A stretch of DNA of 64,000 bases. Source: Dinoroseobacter sp049800775 (GTDB lineage: Bacteria; Pseudomonadota; Alphaproteobacteria; Rhodobacterales; Rhodobacteraceae). How positions within the stretch are numbered: the stretch's first letter is position 1; each line of letters starts with the position of its first letter. Positions 41,818 through 50,611 of the stretch are shown here, piece after piece. The position numbers and the translations under genes are program-made. The stretch is taken from assembly GCF_049800775.1 (NCBI RefSeq), contig NZ_JBNAFR010000001.1, forward strand, positions 620,001-684,000, written 5' to 3'. The notes beneath the pieces were generated by a model. That model did not search any database. It was not told the origin of the DNA and saw nothing but the letters and a program-made list of their open reading frames with translations.

Positions 41818-42735
41818 ATGCAAATTTACCTCCCCATTGCCGAGGTTTCGGTTAACGCGTTCCTACTTCTGGGACTGGGGGGGATCGTCGGGGTCCTCTC
41901 GGGCATGTTTGGCGTCGGGGGCGGGTTCCTGATGACGCCGCTTCTGTTCTTTATCGGCATTCCACCCGCCGTGGCCGTCGCGACCGAGGCGAATCAGATC
42001 GTCGCCTCCTCCTTCTCCGGCGTGCTCGCCCATCTCAGGCGAAAGACGGTGGATCTCCGAATGGGGACCGTCCTGTTGGTGGGCGGTCTCTTGGGCGCCG
42101 CGGTCGGTGTGGTCCTGTTCAACTATCTGAAATCGCTGGGCCAGGTCGATCTGCTGGTGAAGCTCTGCTACGTGGTCTTTCTCGGCGTGGTCGGCAGCCT
42201 GATGTTCGTCGAGAGCCTGAACGCGATCCGCAAGTCCAAGAAATCCGGCGGCGCCCCGCCCGCACGGCGGCAGCGCGGCTGGGTGCACAGCCTGCCCTTC
42301 AAGATGCGGTTCCGGACCTCGGGCCTCTATATCTCGGTGATCCCGCCGCTGATCGTGGGCTTCTTTGTCGGCATCCTCGCGGCGATCATGGGTGTGGGCG
42401 GCGGCTTCATCATGGTGCCCGCGATGATCTACGTGCTCGGCATGCCCACCAAGGTGGTGGTCGGGACCTCGCTCTTCCAGATCATCTTTGTGACCGCCTT
42501 CACCACGCTGCTCCATGCGACCACGAACTTCACCGTCGACATGGCGCTTGCGGTGCTCCTGCTGATCGGGGGCGTGATCGGCGCCCAGATCGGCACCGCC
42601 ATCGGCACCAAGCTCAAGGCCGAGCAGCTCCGCGTACTGCTCGCGGCCCTCGTGCTCTTGGTCTGTGGCAAGCTGGCCTTCGACCTGCTGGTGATGCCGT
42701 CCGAGCTCTATTCCATCGGCGCAGGGGGGCATTGA
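41818..42735 (+). CDS. TauE/SafE-family sulfite-exporter-type permease
   Basis: 305 residues with about eight helices and two repeats marked by GMFGVGGGFLMTPLLFFIGIPP and AAIMGVGGGFIMVPAMIYVLGMP. The family exports sulfite or sulfonate-derived anions. A TIGR02186 gene follows immediately and overlaps the expression unit, an arrangement common in Rhodobacteraceae. Given the sox genes in the same window a sulfur role is plausible but not shown. Confidence 0.88.
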   Translation: MQIYLPIAEVSVNAFLLLGLGGIVGVLSGMFGVGGGFLMTPLLFFIGIPPAVAVATEANQIVASSFSGVLAHLRRKTVDLRMGTVLLVGGLLGAAVGVVLFNYLKSLGQVDLLVKLCYVVFLGVVGSLMFVESLNAIRKSKKSGGAPPARRQRGWVHSLPFKMRFRTSGLYISVIPPLIVGFFVGILAAIMGVGGGFIMVPAMIYVLGMPTKVVVGTSLFQIIFVTAFTTLLHATTNFTVDMALAVLLLIGGVIGAQIGTAIGTKLKAEQLRVLLAALVLLVCGKLAFDLLVMPSELYSIGAGGH

Positions 42736-42736
42736 T

Positions 42737-43492
42737 GTGATCCTGCGCAGTCTCCTCCTGCTCCTCCTGCTGGCCCTGCCCCTGCAGGCTGAAACCGTCG
42801 TCGCCGACCTCAGCCAGACCCGCGTCTCGATCACCGCGAATTTCGACGGCTCCGAGATCCTGATCTATGGCGCGGTGAAACGCGAAACCGAGATCCCGCC
42901 CGAGAACGATCTGGGCGTGATCATCGCCGTCGAGGGACCGCCCGAGCCGGTCACGATCCGGCGCAAATCCAAGGTGGCAGGCATCTGGGTGAACACGGCC
43001 GCTGCCGAGATCGACGCGGCCCCGACTTTCTACGCGGTGGCCACCTCGGCGCCGCTGGACAAGATCCTGAGCCAGACCGAAGACCTGCGCCACAAGATCA
43101 CGACGCGAACGGCGATCCGCGCCATCGATAGCGGTGCCGCCGAAGAGCTTGACCAGTTCACCGATGCGCTGGTGCGGATCCGGGCCAGCGAAGACCTCTA
43201 CCAGACCCGGGAATCCGCGGTGCTGCTGAGGTCGCAAACGCTGTTTTCCACCGAGTTCGCCCTGCCGGCGAACCTCACCGAAGGCAGCTACCGCACGCGG
43301 ATCTTCCTCACCCGCAACAAGCAGGTGATCGACGAGTTCGAGACCGCCATCGATGTGCGCAAGGTCGGGTTGGAACGGTGGATCTACAACCTCGCCCATG
43401 AGCGTCCGCTCATCTACGGCCTGTTGTCTCTGGCGATTGCCATCGCCGCAGGGTGGAGCGCCTCAGCCGTGTTCCGCTATATCAAGGGCTAG
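42737..43492 (+). CDS. TIGR02186 family membrane-anchored periplasmic protein
   Basis: 251 residues from a GTG two bases after the TauE stop. A signal peptide (MILRSLLLLLLLALPLQA) is followed by a periplasmic domain (VVADLSQTRVSITANFDGSEILIYGAVKRE, then VAGIWVNTAA) and one C-terminal membrane helix (IYGLLSLAIAIAAGWSASAVF). This is the alphaproteobacterial TIGR02186 family, usually adjacent to a TauE/SafE permease and probably its partner. The function is unknown. Confidence 0.87.
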   Translation: MILRSLLLLLLLALPLQAETVVADLSQTRVSITANFDGSEILIYGAVKRETEIPPENDLGVIIAVEGPPEPVTIRRKSKVAGIWVNTAAAEIDAAPTFYAVATSAPLDKILSQTEDLRHKITTRTAIRAIDSGAAEELDQFTDALVRIRASEDLYQTRESAVLLRSQTLFSTEFALPANLTEGSYRTRIFLTRNKQVIDEFETAIDVRKVGLERWIYNLAHERPLIYGLLSLAIAIAAGWSASAVFRYIKG

Positions 43493-43505
43493 GCTGGACC
43501 CAGCC

Positions 43506-44237
43506 CTAACCCCTTCCGATATAGGGCATTTTCGTCGCCATCAGGGTCATGAACTGGACATTCGCCTCCAGCGGCAGCGTGGCCATGGACCAGACCGCAT
43601 CCGCAACCGCATCGGTCTCGATCATCGGGGTCGGCGGCTCACCGCGCGCCCGCGCGGCCGCGTCGATCCCCTCCAGAAGCTCGGTCCGGGCATTGCCGAT
43701 ATCGATCTGCCCGCAGGCGATCCCGAGGGGACGCCCATCCAGCGAAAGCTGCCGCGTCAGGCCCGTGACCGCGTGCTTGGTCGCGGTGTAGCACACCGCC
43801 CCCTCGCGCGGCACATGAGCCGAGATCGAGCCATTGTTGATGATGCGCCCGCCCGCCGGATCCTGCCGCCGCATCCGCCCAAAAGCCGCCCGGGCGGCCA
43901 GAAACATCCCCGTCAAGTTCACCGCCAGGGCGCGATCCCAATCGGCCACGGGCACCTCGTCAATCATCGCGGCGGGCACGAAGATCCCGGCATTGTTGAA
44001 CAGAACATCGAGCCGCCCGACCGCCGCGTCAAAGGCCGCGAACGCGGCCTCCACCGCCTCCGGATCCGAGACATCCGCGTTCAGAATATGCCCGTTCGCG
44101 CGCCCCGCCCGCACCGCGTCCAGCGCATCGGCCCGCCGCGCCAGCAGGCCCACCTGCCAGCCCTCGGCGAGAAACTTCTCGGCCACCGCGGCGCCAATAC
44201 CGCCGCTCGCACCGGTGATCAGAATCGATTTGCTCAT
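43506..44237 (-). CDS. Short-chain dehydrogenase/reductase
   Basis: 243 residues. NAD(P)-binding TGASGGIGAAVA, the NNAG motif (LFNNAGIFV), catalytic Ser in NNGSISAHV and the YxxxK active site in YTATKHAV are all intact. The substrate cannot be read from sequence. The start overlaps the helicase stop (ATGA) with GGAGGATC as ribosome binding site, so the two genes are coupled. It is convergent with the TIGR02186 gene. Confidence 0.9.
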   Translation of the reverse strand: MSKSILITGASGGIGAAVAEKFLAEGWQVGLLARRADALDAVRAGRANGHILNADVSDPEAVEAAFAAFDAAVGRLDVLFNNAGIFVPAAMIDEVPVADWDRALAVNLTGMFLAARAAFGRMRRQDPAGGRIINNGSISAHVPREGAVCYTATKHAVTGLTRQLSLDGRPLGIACGQIDIGNARTELLEGIDAAARARGEPPTPMIETDAVADAVWSMATLPLEANVQFMTLMATKMPYIGRG

Positions 44238-45772
44238 CGGGGATCCTCCTCCGTGGGCTCAAGGGTCAGTTTGGCAGGTGCAGCTTTCAGATCCGTTACG
44301 GACAGCGGCCCGTCCGGCCGCGCGAGCCGGGCCCGCGTCACCCAGATCAGCCGCTCCTGCGCGCGGGTAATCGCCACATAGGCCAGACGTTTCCACAGGG
44401 GCTGGCCCGCTTCCACCCGGCCGGCCCACGCCGCCGCCGAGAGGTCCGGCCCAAAGACCTGCACCGTATCCCATTGACTTCCCTGAGCTTTATGGATCGT
44501 CACAGCCGCCCCATGGAGGAAAGTCGCCCCCATCCGCGCCGCGTAGGGAATGAAAGGCTCTTCCTCATCGGGCAGCTCGATCTTGACAATCGAGGCCGCC
44601 GAGACTTCGGGGGCCTCCGCCCCGACCACATGCAGCTTCGAAAACCCCGGCTTCCGCCCGGGTCCCAGATAGATCACCTGCGCGCCCTTGATCAGGCCCC
44701 GCGCCTCCAGATCGATCCGCTTTTTCCGGTGTTTCAGGGGCAGCTCCAGCCCATCGCAGATGAGCGGCTCGCCCTCGAGCAGCGCATCGGCAGGGGCATC
44801 ATAGGCCGCCCGAAAGGCGTGGATCATCCGGATCCGCGTAGCATTCCGCCAGACCAGCGCGGGCGACCGCGCCATCAGCGATGCCTCGACCCGGCCCTGC
44901 ACGACCACGCGCTCATCCCGCGCGGCGGCCTCCTCGATCATGCGCTCGAACCGGTTGAAATCGACCTCGGGATCGGCCAACGCATGGGCCAGATCGAGGA
45001 TCGGGTTGTCTTCGGCCTGCCGGTGGATCCGGCTCAGGACAAGCTGCCGGGGCGCGGGCAATGTATCAAAAACCATCTTGCCCGACTGCCCCACCGGGGG
45101 CAGCTGAGCCGGGTCGCCAAACAGGCACAGGGTCGGGAAAATCTCGCGCAGATCATCGAATTGCCGTTCGTCCAGCATCGAAGATTCGTCAACGAAACCA
45201 ATGTCTAACGGGTCTTCGCGTCGCTTCCAGCCGGTGATAAAATCCGACCCCCGCAGCCCTGCGGCGGCCAGCGCGCCGGGGATTGAGCTATGGGCCTCAT
45301 AAAAGGTCTTGGCCCGGTCCAGCGCCTCATCCGTCAGCCCCTCAACCTCAGGCCGGTCGCCCGATCCGGCGAGCCAATCGGCAATCCGCTCGTATTCCGG
45401 ATCATAGACCGGCGTATACAGGATCCGGTGGATCGTCGTGGCCGGAACCCCGCGCATCCTCAGCACCGAGGCGGCCTTGTTCGTGGGGGCCAGGATGGCA
45501 AGCGTGCGGCGATCCTTGCGGCGGCGGCCCTCCCAATCGCCCGAAACCACCTCCACCCCGGCCTTCACCAGATCATCGGCGAGCCGCGCCAGAAGCAGCG
45601 TCTTGCCCGATCCGGCCTTGCCCAGAACGGCAAGGACCGAAGAGGCGGCCCCCTCGCGCGGCGGCATCAGGGTTTCATCGGCGAGATCCACCCCGGCGGC
45701 GGCAAGGGCATCGGCGACCCGATCATAGGCATCGGCCTGATCGTCAGAGAAGATTACGGCGGGGGCGGTCAT
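44234..45772 (-). CDS. RecD-like ATP-dependent DNA helicase
   Basis: 512 residues, superfamily 1. Walker A reads VLGKAGSGKTLLLARL, motif Ia LAPTNKAASVLR, motif II region DIGFVDESSMLD, motif III LFGDPAQLPPVGQ, and the C-terminal UvrD-like motif AAVTIHKAQGSQWDTVQV plus LAYVAITRAQERLIWVT. It resembles standalone RecD2-type or viral-exonuclease-associated helicases rather than a RecBCD subunit. It lies between luxI and an SDR gene, to which it is coupled. Confidence 0.88.
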   Translation of the reverse strand: MTAPAVIFSDDQADAYDRVADALAAAGVDLADETLMPPREGAASSVLAVLGKAGSGKTLLLARLADDLVKAGVEVVSGDWEGRRRKDRRTLAILAPTNKAASVLRMRGVPATTIHRILYTPVYDPEYERIADWLAGSGDRPEVEGLTDEALDRAKTFYEAHSSIPGALAAAGLRGSDFITGWKRREDPLDIGFVDESSMLDERQFDDLREIFPTLCLFGDPAQLPPVGQSGKMVFDTLPAPRQLVLSRIHRQAEDNPILDLAHALADPEVDFNRFERMIEEAAARDERVVVQGRVEASLMARSPALVWRNATRIRMIHAFRAAYDAPADALLEGEPLICDGLELPLKHRKKRIDLEARGLIKGAQVIYLGPGRKPGFSKLHVVGAEAPEVSAASIVKIELPDEEEPFIPYAARMGATFLHGAAVTIHKAQGSQWDTVQVFGPDLSAAAWAGRVEAGQPLWKRLAYVAITRAQERLIWVTRARLARPDGPLSVTDLKAAPAKLTLEPTEEDPR

Positions 45773-45821
45773 GGCGTGACACTAGCCAACGCCTCCCGCC
45801 CCCACCAGCGCGAATGATCCG

Positions 45822-46442
45822 TTAGGCCGCCAAGCTCGGACCAAACGCGCGTTCGTACCAATGGCAGCTGATCTCGCGGCTGATGCCGATGCGGGCGGCG
45901 AGACGCTCGCGAAGATCTGCTTCCATCGGCCAGAGGCCAACGGCGACGGCGCTGCGGCCCTCACCTTCCTGGCCGAGGATTTCCGGGATCCAGCCGAGGC
46001 GGCGGTAAACCAGGGTCATCCGCGCATCGAAGACACCGACCGAATGGGTCAGGCCCGAGGCCACGCCGAATTCGGCCCCGGCCAGCATCAGCGCCCCGGC
46101 CACCTTGCTGTCGGCGCGTGGCGACAGGCAGAACCGGGTGCATTCCCAGATCAGCGGGCTCTGGATCGCCACGCCATCGGTCAGGTGCAGGAAGTGATCA
46201 TTGATCATGGTCGGCCCGGTGGTCGGCAGAATCCGCATGGATCCGCCATGGGTGCCATCGGGCAGTTCATAGATCACATAGATCGGATTGACGGCATCGT
46301 ACTCGTCGCGCTCAAAGCCATTCGCGTCCACGGTGACGTCCCATTTGAGGCGCACGGAGAACTGTTCAGCCCGATCCCGGAACATGGTGTCACGGAGACG
46401 GGGGTAAGCGTTAAGCTGGTCTGCGTAGATGAAACGGATCAT
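45822..46442 (-). CDS. luxI: Acyl-homoserine-lactone synthase (LuxI family)
   Basis: 206 residues. The conserved residues of the family are in place: R, F and W in RLRDTMFRDRAEQFSVRLKWDV, then E, D and D in GFERDEYDAVNPIYVIY, R in GGSMRILPTTGP, and E/R in IWECTRFCLSP. It makes N-acyl-homoserine lactone from SAM and acyl-ACP. The chain length is not predictable with certainty; related roseobacter enzymes often make long-chain products. It follows luxR on the same strand after 102 bp. Confidence 0.95.
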   Translation of the reverse strand: MIRFIYADQLNAYPRLRDTMFRDRAEQFSVRLKWDVTVDANGFERDEYDAVNPIYVIYELPDGTHGGSMRILPTTGPTMINDHFLHLTDGVAIQSPLIWECTRFCLSPRADSKVAGALMLAGAEFGVASGLTHSVGVFDARMTLVYRRLGWIPEILGQEGEGRSAVAVGLWPMEADLRERLAARIGISREISCHWYERAFGPSLAA

Positions 46443-46513
46443 GGGGGCGGCCCTCTTGTTGCGAAAACGAGAGGAAGCTACGCCCGGACCTGGTTAAGGA
46501 TTTCCTAGCGGTC

Positions 46514-46532
46514 GCAGGCAAAAAAATCCTGC
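46514..46532. repeat. Short hairpin between luxR and luxI
   Basis: GCAGG (46514-46518) and CCTGC (46528-46532) flank an A-rich loop. The symmetry is opposite in sense to a typical lux box. It may be a weak attenuator between luxR and luxI. Confidence 0.3.
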
Positions 46533-46544
46533 ACATAGGGGTAT

Positions 46545-47255
46545 TTAGACGACGATCAGCCCCCTGATCATCGCCCGCGCAACAGCGTGAGTGGTGTTGG
46601 CCGCGCCCAGTTTGAACCGCGCGCTTTCGATGTAAACCCTTAGAGTATGCTCGGAAATCTTCAGCTTGTCGGCGACCTGGCCACGGCTCAATCCGTTGGC
46701 CAGATGTGTGAGCGCATCTGATTCCCTAGGCGACAGGGGCTTCATGGGTGGATTTATATCTTCTTCGAGCTCCAACGCGCGCTGATTGATGAAATGCGCG
46801 GCAAGGATGAAGGTTTGCAGGTACTCCTTACGGTATGATTCCCAGCCTGAGTCGCTAGCCTTGTTGTTAACCGAGAAGACCGCGAACTGTCCGTTCGGGC
46901 CCCGTATCGGCACCGAGAGGCCTTGGTTCCCCACCCCGGTCTGAAGCGCCTCTCCCATGAACTCCCGGGCCGCTTTGGGAGACCAGTCGAGCTGCTTCCA
47001 GTCTACGGGGTTGAACCTCTGATACGTGCCTTTGATCACCGGATCGACGCGGGCGTAATCTTGTTCGATGTACCGTTTCACCCAGGGGGCATCGTAGGTC
47101 ATCGCGCCGTATTTGTTCCCGCTGGCGTCGAGGCAGTGATAGGCGAAGTTCTCGACCTCTAGCTCATCACGCAAGGTGAAGAGCCGTGCCTGCACGTCAT
47201 CAAGCGATCTTGCCGCCTGCAAATCCTCCAGAAACGATTCCAACCCGCGGGGCAT
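46545..47255 (-). CDS. luxR: LuxR-family quorum-sensing transcription regulator
   Basis: 236 residues. The autoinducer-binding domain (about 15-160) shows the conserved W, Y, D and P in APWVKRYIEQDYARVDPV, W in DWKQLDW and G in GNQGLSVPIRGPNGQ. The GerE-type helix-turn-helix is LSPRESDALTHLANGLSRGQVADKLKISEHTLRVYIESARFKLG. The start (GGAGAG upstream) lies inside the 3' end of a small upstream ORF on the same strand. luxI follows, so the pair forms a quorum-sensing circuit. Confidence 0.95.
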   Translation of the reverse strand: MPRGLESFLEDLQAARSLDDVQARLFTLRDELEVENFAYHCLDASGNKYGAMTYDAPWVKRYIEQDYARVDPVIKGTYQRFNPVDWKQLDWSPKAAREFMGEALQTGVGNQGLSVPIRGPNGQFAVFSVNNKASDSGWESYRKEYLQTFILAAHFINQRALELEEDINPPMKPLSPRESDALTHLANGLSRGQVADKLKISEHTLRVYIESARFKLGAANTTHAVARAMIRGLIVV

Positions 47256-47415
47256 GTCTCTCCAAAGCGTTGGGTTCGTCCTCGGTCGATTGAGCCAATT
47301 CCGTGGCCGCCACCAGCATGGTGTCGTCCAGTTGTTCAGCCAATGAAGTCAGGCCGTTTTGAAGGGCAAAACTCCGGAGATCCGCGAGAACATCAACAAT
47401 CCAGTCTTGTGCCAT
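47200..47415 (-). CDS. Small 71-residue protein upstream of and overlapping luxR
   Basis: 71 residues: MAQDWIVDVLADLRSFALQNG, an alpha-helical middle (LAEQLDDTMLVAATELAQS) and a basic, glycine-rich tail. The ATG at 47415 has GGAAAG upstream. The last 56 bases overlap the start of luxR in another frame, so translation of the two is probably linked. I do not recognise a domain. It begins 19 bases downstream of a perfect CtrA box. It could be a leader that tunes LuxR levels or a small regulator. Confidence 0.7.
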   Translation of the reverse strand: MAQDWIVDVLADLRSFALQNGLTSLAEQLDDTMLVAATELAQSTEDEPNALERHAPRVGIVSGGFAGGKIA

Positions 47416-47434
47416 GAGTGTTTCTTTCCAAAGG

Positions 47435-47450
47435 TTAACGAAACATTAAC
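47435..47450. promoter_or_regulatory. Perfect CtrA binding site upstream of the luxR unit
   Basis: TTAACGAAACATTAAC: TTAA, seven bases, TTAAC, identical to the CtrA consensus. It lies just upstream of the small ORF and luxR. On the minus strand a TATAGT (about 47457-47462) precedes it, so CtrA bound here would sit over or just after the transcription start. Confidence 0.65.
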
Positions 47451-47568
47451 ACAACTATAGCACGAGGGATTTGCCCCCGGTATTCGCGAAAAAAACCTCC
47501 CCAGAAATAGTGAGGGGCGGGAATCTAAGTGCTTGAATGCCTTGAAACGACTGGATTGGGTCAAAAGC

Positions 47569-47603
47569 AAAGGCTCGCAGCACTGGGTGTGCCGCGAGCC
47601 TTT
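47569..47603 (-). terminator. Terminator hairpin after ccr
   Basis: AAAGGCTCGC (47569-47578) and GCGAGCCTTT (47594-47603), perfect 10-bp arms with a 15-base loop, 22 bases past the ccr stop. On the minus strand it is followed by a T-rich stretch. Confidence 0.75.
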
Positions 47604-47624
47604 CATTGATTCGTTAAGAAGAAG

Positions 47625-48917
47625 TTAGGCCGATTTACTCGCCTCTAGCGTGTCTTCGAACGTCCGCAAGCCGGTCCGCGGCGCCTGCACCAGCACGCTC
47701 ATATTGCCCGGCTTGTGCTCGTTGCGCAGCATCTTCATATGCGCCTCCGGCAGCTCCGCCCAAGGGAAGACCTCGGACATGCACGGGTCGAGCCGCCGCT
47801 CCAGCATCAGCTTGTTGGCCGAGGAGGCCTGCTTGAGATGCGCGAAATGCGAGCCCTGCAGACGCTTCTGGTGCATCCACATGTAGCGTACGTCGAAGGT
47901 ACAGTTGAAGCCGGTGGTACCCGCGCAGATCACGACCATGCCGCCCTTCTTGCAGACCAGGGTCGAGACCGGGAAGGTGCTCTCGCCCGGGTGCTCGAAG
48001 ACCATGTCCACATTCACACCCTTGCCGGTGATGTCCCAGATCGCCTTGCCGAACTTCCGCGCCTCGGTGAACCACTCCTTATACTCAGGCGTGTTCACGG
48101 TGGGCAGCTGTCCCCAGCAGTTGAAGTCCTTGCGGTTGATCGCGCCCTTGGCCCCAAGGCCCATGACGAAATCGCGCTTGTCCTCATCCGAGATCACGGC
48201 GATCGCATTTGCGCCTGCAGTGTTGATCAGCTGGATCGCATAGGAGCCGAGACCGCCCGACGCGCCCCAGACCAGCACGTTCTGGCCGGGCTTGAGGTCA
48301 TGGGGCTCGTGCCCGAACAGCATCCGATAGGCCGTGGCCAGGGTCAGCGTGTAGCACGCGCTCTCTTCCCAGCTCAGGTGCTTGGGACGCGCCATGAGCT
48401 GCTGGGACTGCACGCGGGTGAACTGCGAGAACGACCCGTCCGGCGTCTCATAGCCCCAGATCCGCTGGCTGGACGAATACATCGGGTCGCCGCCATTGCA
48501 CTCTTCATCATCGCCATCGTCCTGGTTGCAATGCACAACCACCTCGTCGCCTACTTTCCAGCGGGTGACCTTGTCGCCCACGGCCCAGACAATGCCCGAG
48601 GCATCGGAGCCGGCAATGTGGTAGGGCTGCTTGTGACCGTCAAAAGGGCTGATCGGCTGGCCGAGCGCGGCCCAGACACCGTTATAGTTCACGCCCGCGG
48701 CCATCACGAGCACCAGCACCTCGTTGCTGTCGAGGGTCGGAACGTCGACCACTTCCTGCAGCATCGCTTCGGTGGGCTCCCCGTGACGCTCGCGGCGGAT
48801 CGCCCAAGCGTACATCTGCTTGGGCACATAGCCCAGCGGGGGCATCTCGCCCAGTTCATACAGGTCCTTCTCCGGTGCGTCGTAGGACACAAGGGATTGA
48901 TCTACATCCAGCGCCAT
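47625..48917 (-). CDS. ccr: Crotonyl-CoA carboxylase/reductase
   Basis: 430 residues of the MDR family: YAWAIRRERHGEPTEAML, GSDASGIVWAVGDKVTRWKVGDEVVVHC, nucleotide-binding VWGASGGLGSYAIQL, and the CO2/CoA region FEHPGESTFPVSTLVCKKGGMVVICAGTTGF. It carboxylates crotonyl-CoA to ethylmalonyl-CoA using NADPH, the key step of the ethylmalonyl-CoA pathway for acetate and C2 assimilation. The partner mutase ecm is encoded 1.8 kb away. Full length. Confidence 0.97.
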   Translation of the reverse strand: MALDVDQSLVSYDAPEKDLYELGEMPPLGYVPKQMYAWAIRRERHGEPTEAMLQEVVDVPTLDSNEVLVLVMAAGVNYNGVWAALGQPISPFDGHKQPYHIAGSDASGIVWAVGDKVTRWKVGDEVVVHCNQDDGDDEECNGGDPMYSSSQRIWGYETPDGSFSQFTRVQSQQLMARPKHLSWEESACYTLTLATAYRMLFGHEPHDLKPGQNVLVWGASGGLGSYAIQLINTAGANAIAVISDEDKRDFVMGLGAKGAINRKDFNCWGQLPTVNTPEYKEWFTEARKFGKAIWDITGKGVNVDMVFEHPGESTFPVSTLVCKKGGMVVICAGTTGFNCTFDVRYMWMHQKRLQGSHFAHLKQASSANKLMLERRLDPCMSEVFPWAELPEAHMKMLRNEHKPGNMSVLVQAPRTGLRTFEDTLEASKSA

Positions 48918-49036
48918 CTGGGCCTCCTCGTAAAAAACGGTTTCCGCAGCGCAGAATCAAATTGCTGCAGTGCTCACGAGGGGAATATGGGGCGCGCCGC
49001 AACATTGCAAACGAAAAACGTCTGGTTTGTGAAATT

Positions 49037-50428
49037 TTATGTCGCAGCCGCGAATTTTTCTGTCTCTGTAGGGGGGCTTGGCGGGCTTTGTGAACCTTTG
49101 GGTACCGTGCGGGCATAATACTCCAGGATCTGCACCGCAGCAGAGGGGACCTCGATCCGCCCCGCCGTCTCGCGCACAAAGCCCCGGCGGCGCAGCACCT
49201 TCAGCCCGTCCTCCGCCTTCAGGTCGGGGGGCAGCCGGTCCTCGATCAGGGGGCTCGCGGGCTGCACCGCACTGCGCGCGGCAAAGAGCCGGTCGAGATC
49301 CTCCCGCGCGATCCCCTCGGGATGGGCCAGCAGGATATCAGCCACCAGCGGCACCGGCAGAAGCGGCACCGCAGCCCCCACCCGGGTCATCAGCTCCTGC
49401 CCCAGATCCTCTACGGTCCCGCCCGCCAGATAGGCCGCCCGCATGGACAGCGGCGCGCCAAAACTCACCCCCGCATAGCCAAACCGCTGCCGCCCGCGCA
49501 GGATCGGCCAGATCTCGGGCAGCACCGCGCCCAGAACCCGGCCCCAGGCCAGCTTGAACCGGCCCTCGGGGCGCGCGGCGACCAGCGAGGCATCCTCGAA
49601 CACGCGGTCATAGTTCAGCCCCACGGGCAGAAAGACCACATCCGCCCCCGTCTCCGGATCGAACCCGTCCCAGAGATAGCTCAGCAGGCCCAGCTTCGGC
49701 GGCCCCAGATGCCCGGACCGCGACAGCCCGCCCTCGGGGAAGATCGCCTGGGTCACCTTGGCCTCACGCGCCATCTGCACATAGCGCGCCAGAACCGCCC
49801 GGTAGAGCGGGTTGAGCTTGCGCCGCCGGATGAAATACGCCCCCGAGGCCCGGACCAGCCAGTTCAGCGGCCAGATCCGCGCCCATTCGCCCACCGCATA
49901 GGACAGGGTCGTGTTCTCGGCCACGAGCCACGTGACCAGCACGTAATCCATGTTGGACCGGTGGTTCATGACAAACACCACGGTCGCCTCCGGGTCGATC
50001 CCCGCGACCGAAACATCCACCCGCTCGATCCGCACCCGGTAAAGCGCCCGGGTCAGCCAGCGTCCGACCCGGATCGCAAAACCGAAATAGGTGGCCGTCG
50101 AAAACCCCGGCACGATCTCGCGCGCATAGCCGCGGGCCTTTTCAAAGGCCACGTCCTCGCGCACGCCCTCGGCCTTGGCATAGGCCACCACCGCCTCGAT
50201 CACCTTGGGATCATAGAGCAGCCGGTTGATATTGTCGGCCCGCCGCATGAGCTTGAACGGTTCGATGGGCCGCGCGAGCCGCGTGTTAAGCCGCGCCACC
50301 GCCCGTTCGAACCGGCGGCGAATGAACCAGCGCACCGAAGGGAAGAGGAAATGCGAGGCAAAGGTCACCGCCGCGAAGAGGATGACCAACACAAAGAGCC
50401 ATAAGGGGACCGCAATCGTCTCCGTCAT
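49037..50428 (-). CDS. Glycerol-3-phosphate/lysophosphatidate acyltransferase family protein
   Basis: 463 residues. One N-terminal membrane helix (PLWLFVLVILFAAVTFASHFLF) is followed by an acyltransferase core with HxxxxD as VMNHRSNMDYVLV and the PEG motif as IFPEGGLSRSGHLGPPKLG. The C-terminal ~120 residues include a basic region and a possible winged-helix-like fold. It should transfer acyl groups to a glycerolipid at the inner membrane. It lies between ccr and ecm, a link I would not over-interpret. Confidence 0.85.
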   Translation of the reverse strand: MTETIAVPLWLFVLVILFAAVTFASHFLFPSVRWFIRRRFERAVARLNTRLARPIEPFKLMRRADNINRLLYDPKVIEAVVAYAKAEGVREDVAFEKARGYAREIVPGFSTATYFGFAIRVGRWLTRALYRVRIERVDVSVAGIDPEATVVFVMNHRSNMDYVLVTWLVAENTTLSYAVGEWARIWPLNWLVRASGAYFIRRRKLNPLYRAVLARYVQMAREAKVTQAIFPEGGLSRSGHLGPPKLGLLSYLWDGFDPETGADVVFLPVGLNYDRVFEDASLVAARPEGRFKLAWGRVLGAVLPEIWPILRGRQRFGYAGVSFGAPLSMRAAYLAGGTVEDLGQELMTRVGAAVPLLPVPLVADILLAHPEGIAREDLDRLFAARSAVQPASPLIEDRLPPDLKAEDGLKVLRRRGFVRETAGRIEVPSAAVQILEYYARTVPKGSQSPPSPPTETEKFAAAT

Positions 50429-50611
50429 GGGGCCAGCTTGGGCCATGCGGCGCGACGGGTCCAGAAAAAGCCGACCGCCCGCGCTCGCAGAGCCCTGCGG
50501 TTCCCGTTGCCGCAGCGCGGGACTGAACAGGGGACAAGCGGGCCGCGATCCGGTAAAACCGGGCCGGATTGCACGCGGCTTTCTGCGTGCGCTCTGTTGC
50601 GTTGCAGCGAA

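Noticed and set aside
46514..46532. lux box between luxR and luxI
   Set aside because: The arms are GCAGG/CCTGC, opposite in sense to the CTG...CAG pattern of lux boxes, and the loop is A-rich. I kept it as a hairpin only.
47349..47606. Minus-strand open frame overlapping the luxR control region
   Set aside because: No ribosome binding site, crosses the ccr terminator and the CtrA box, and has no recognisable protein features.
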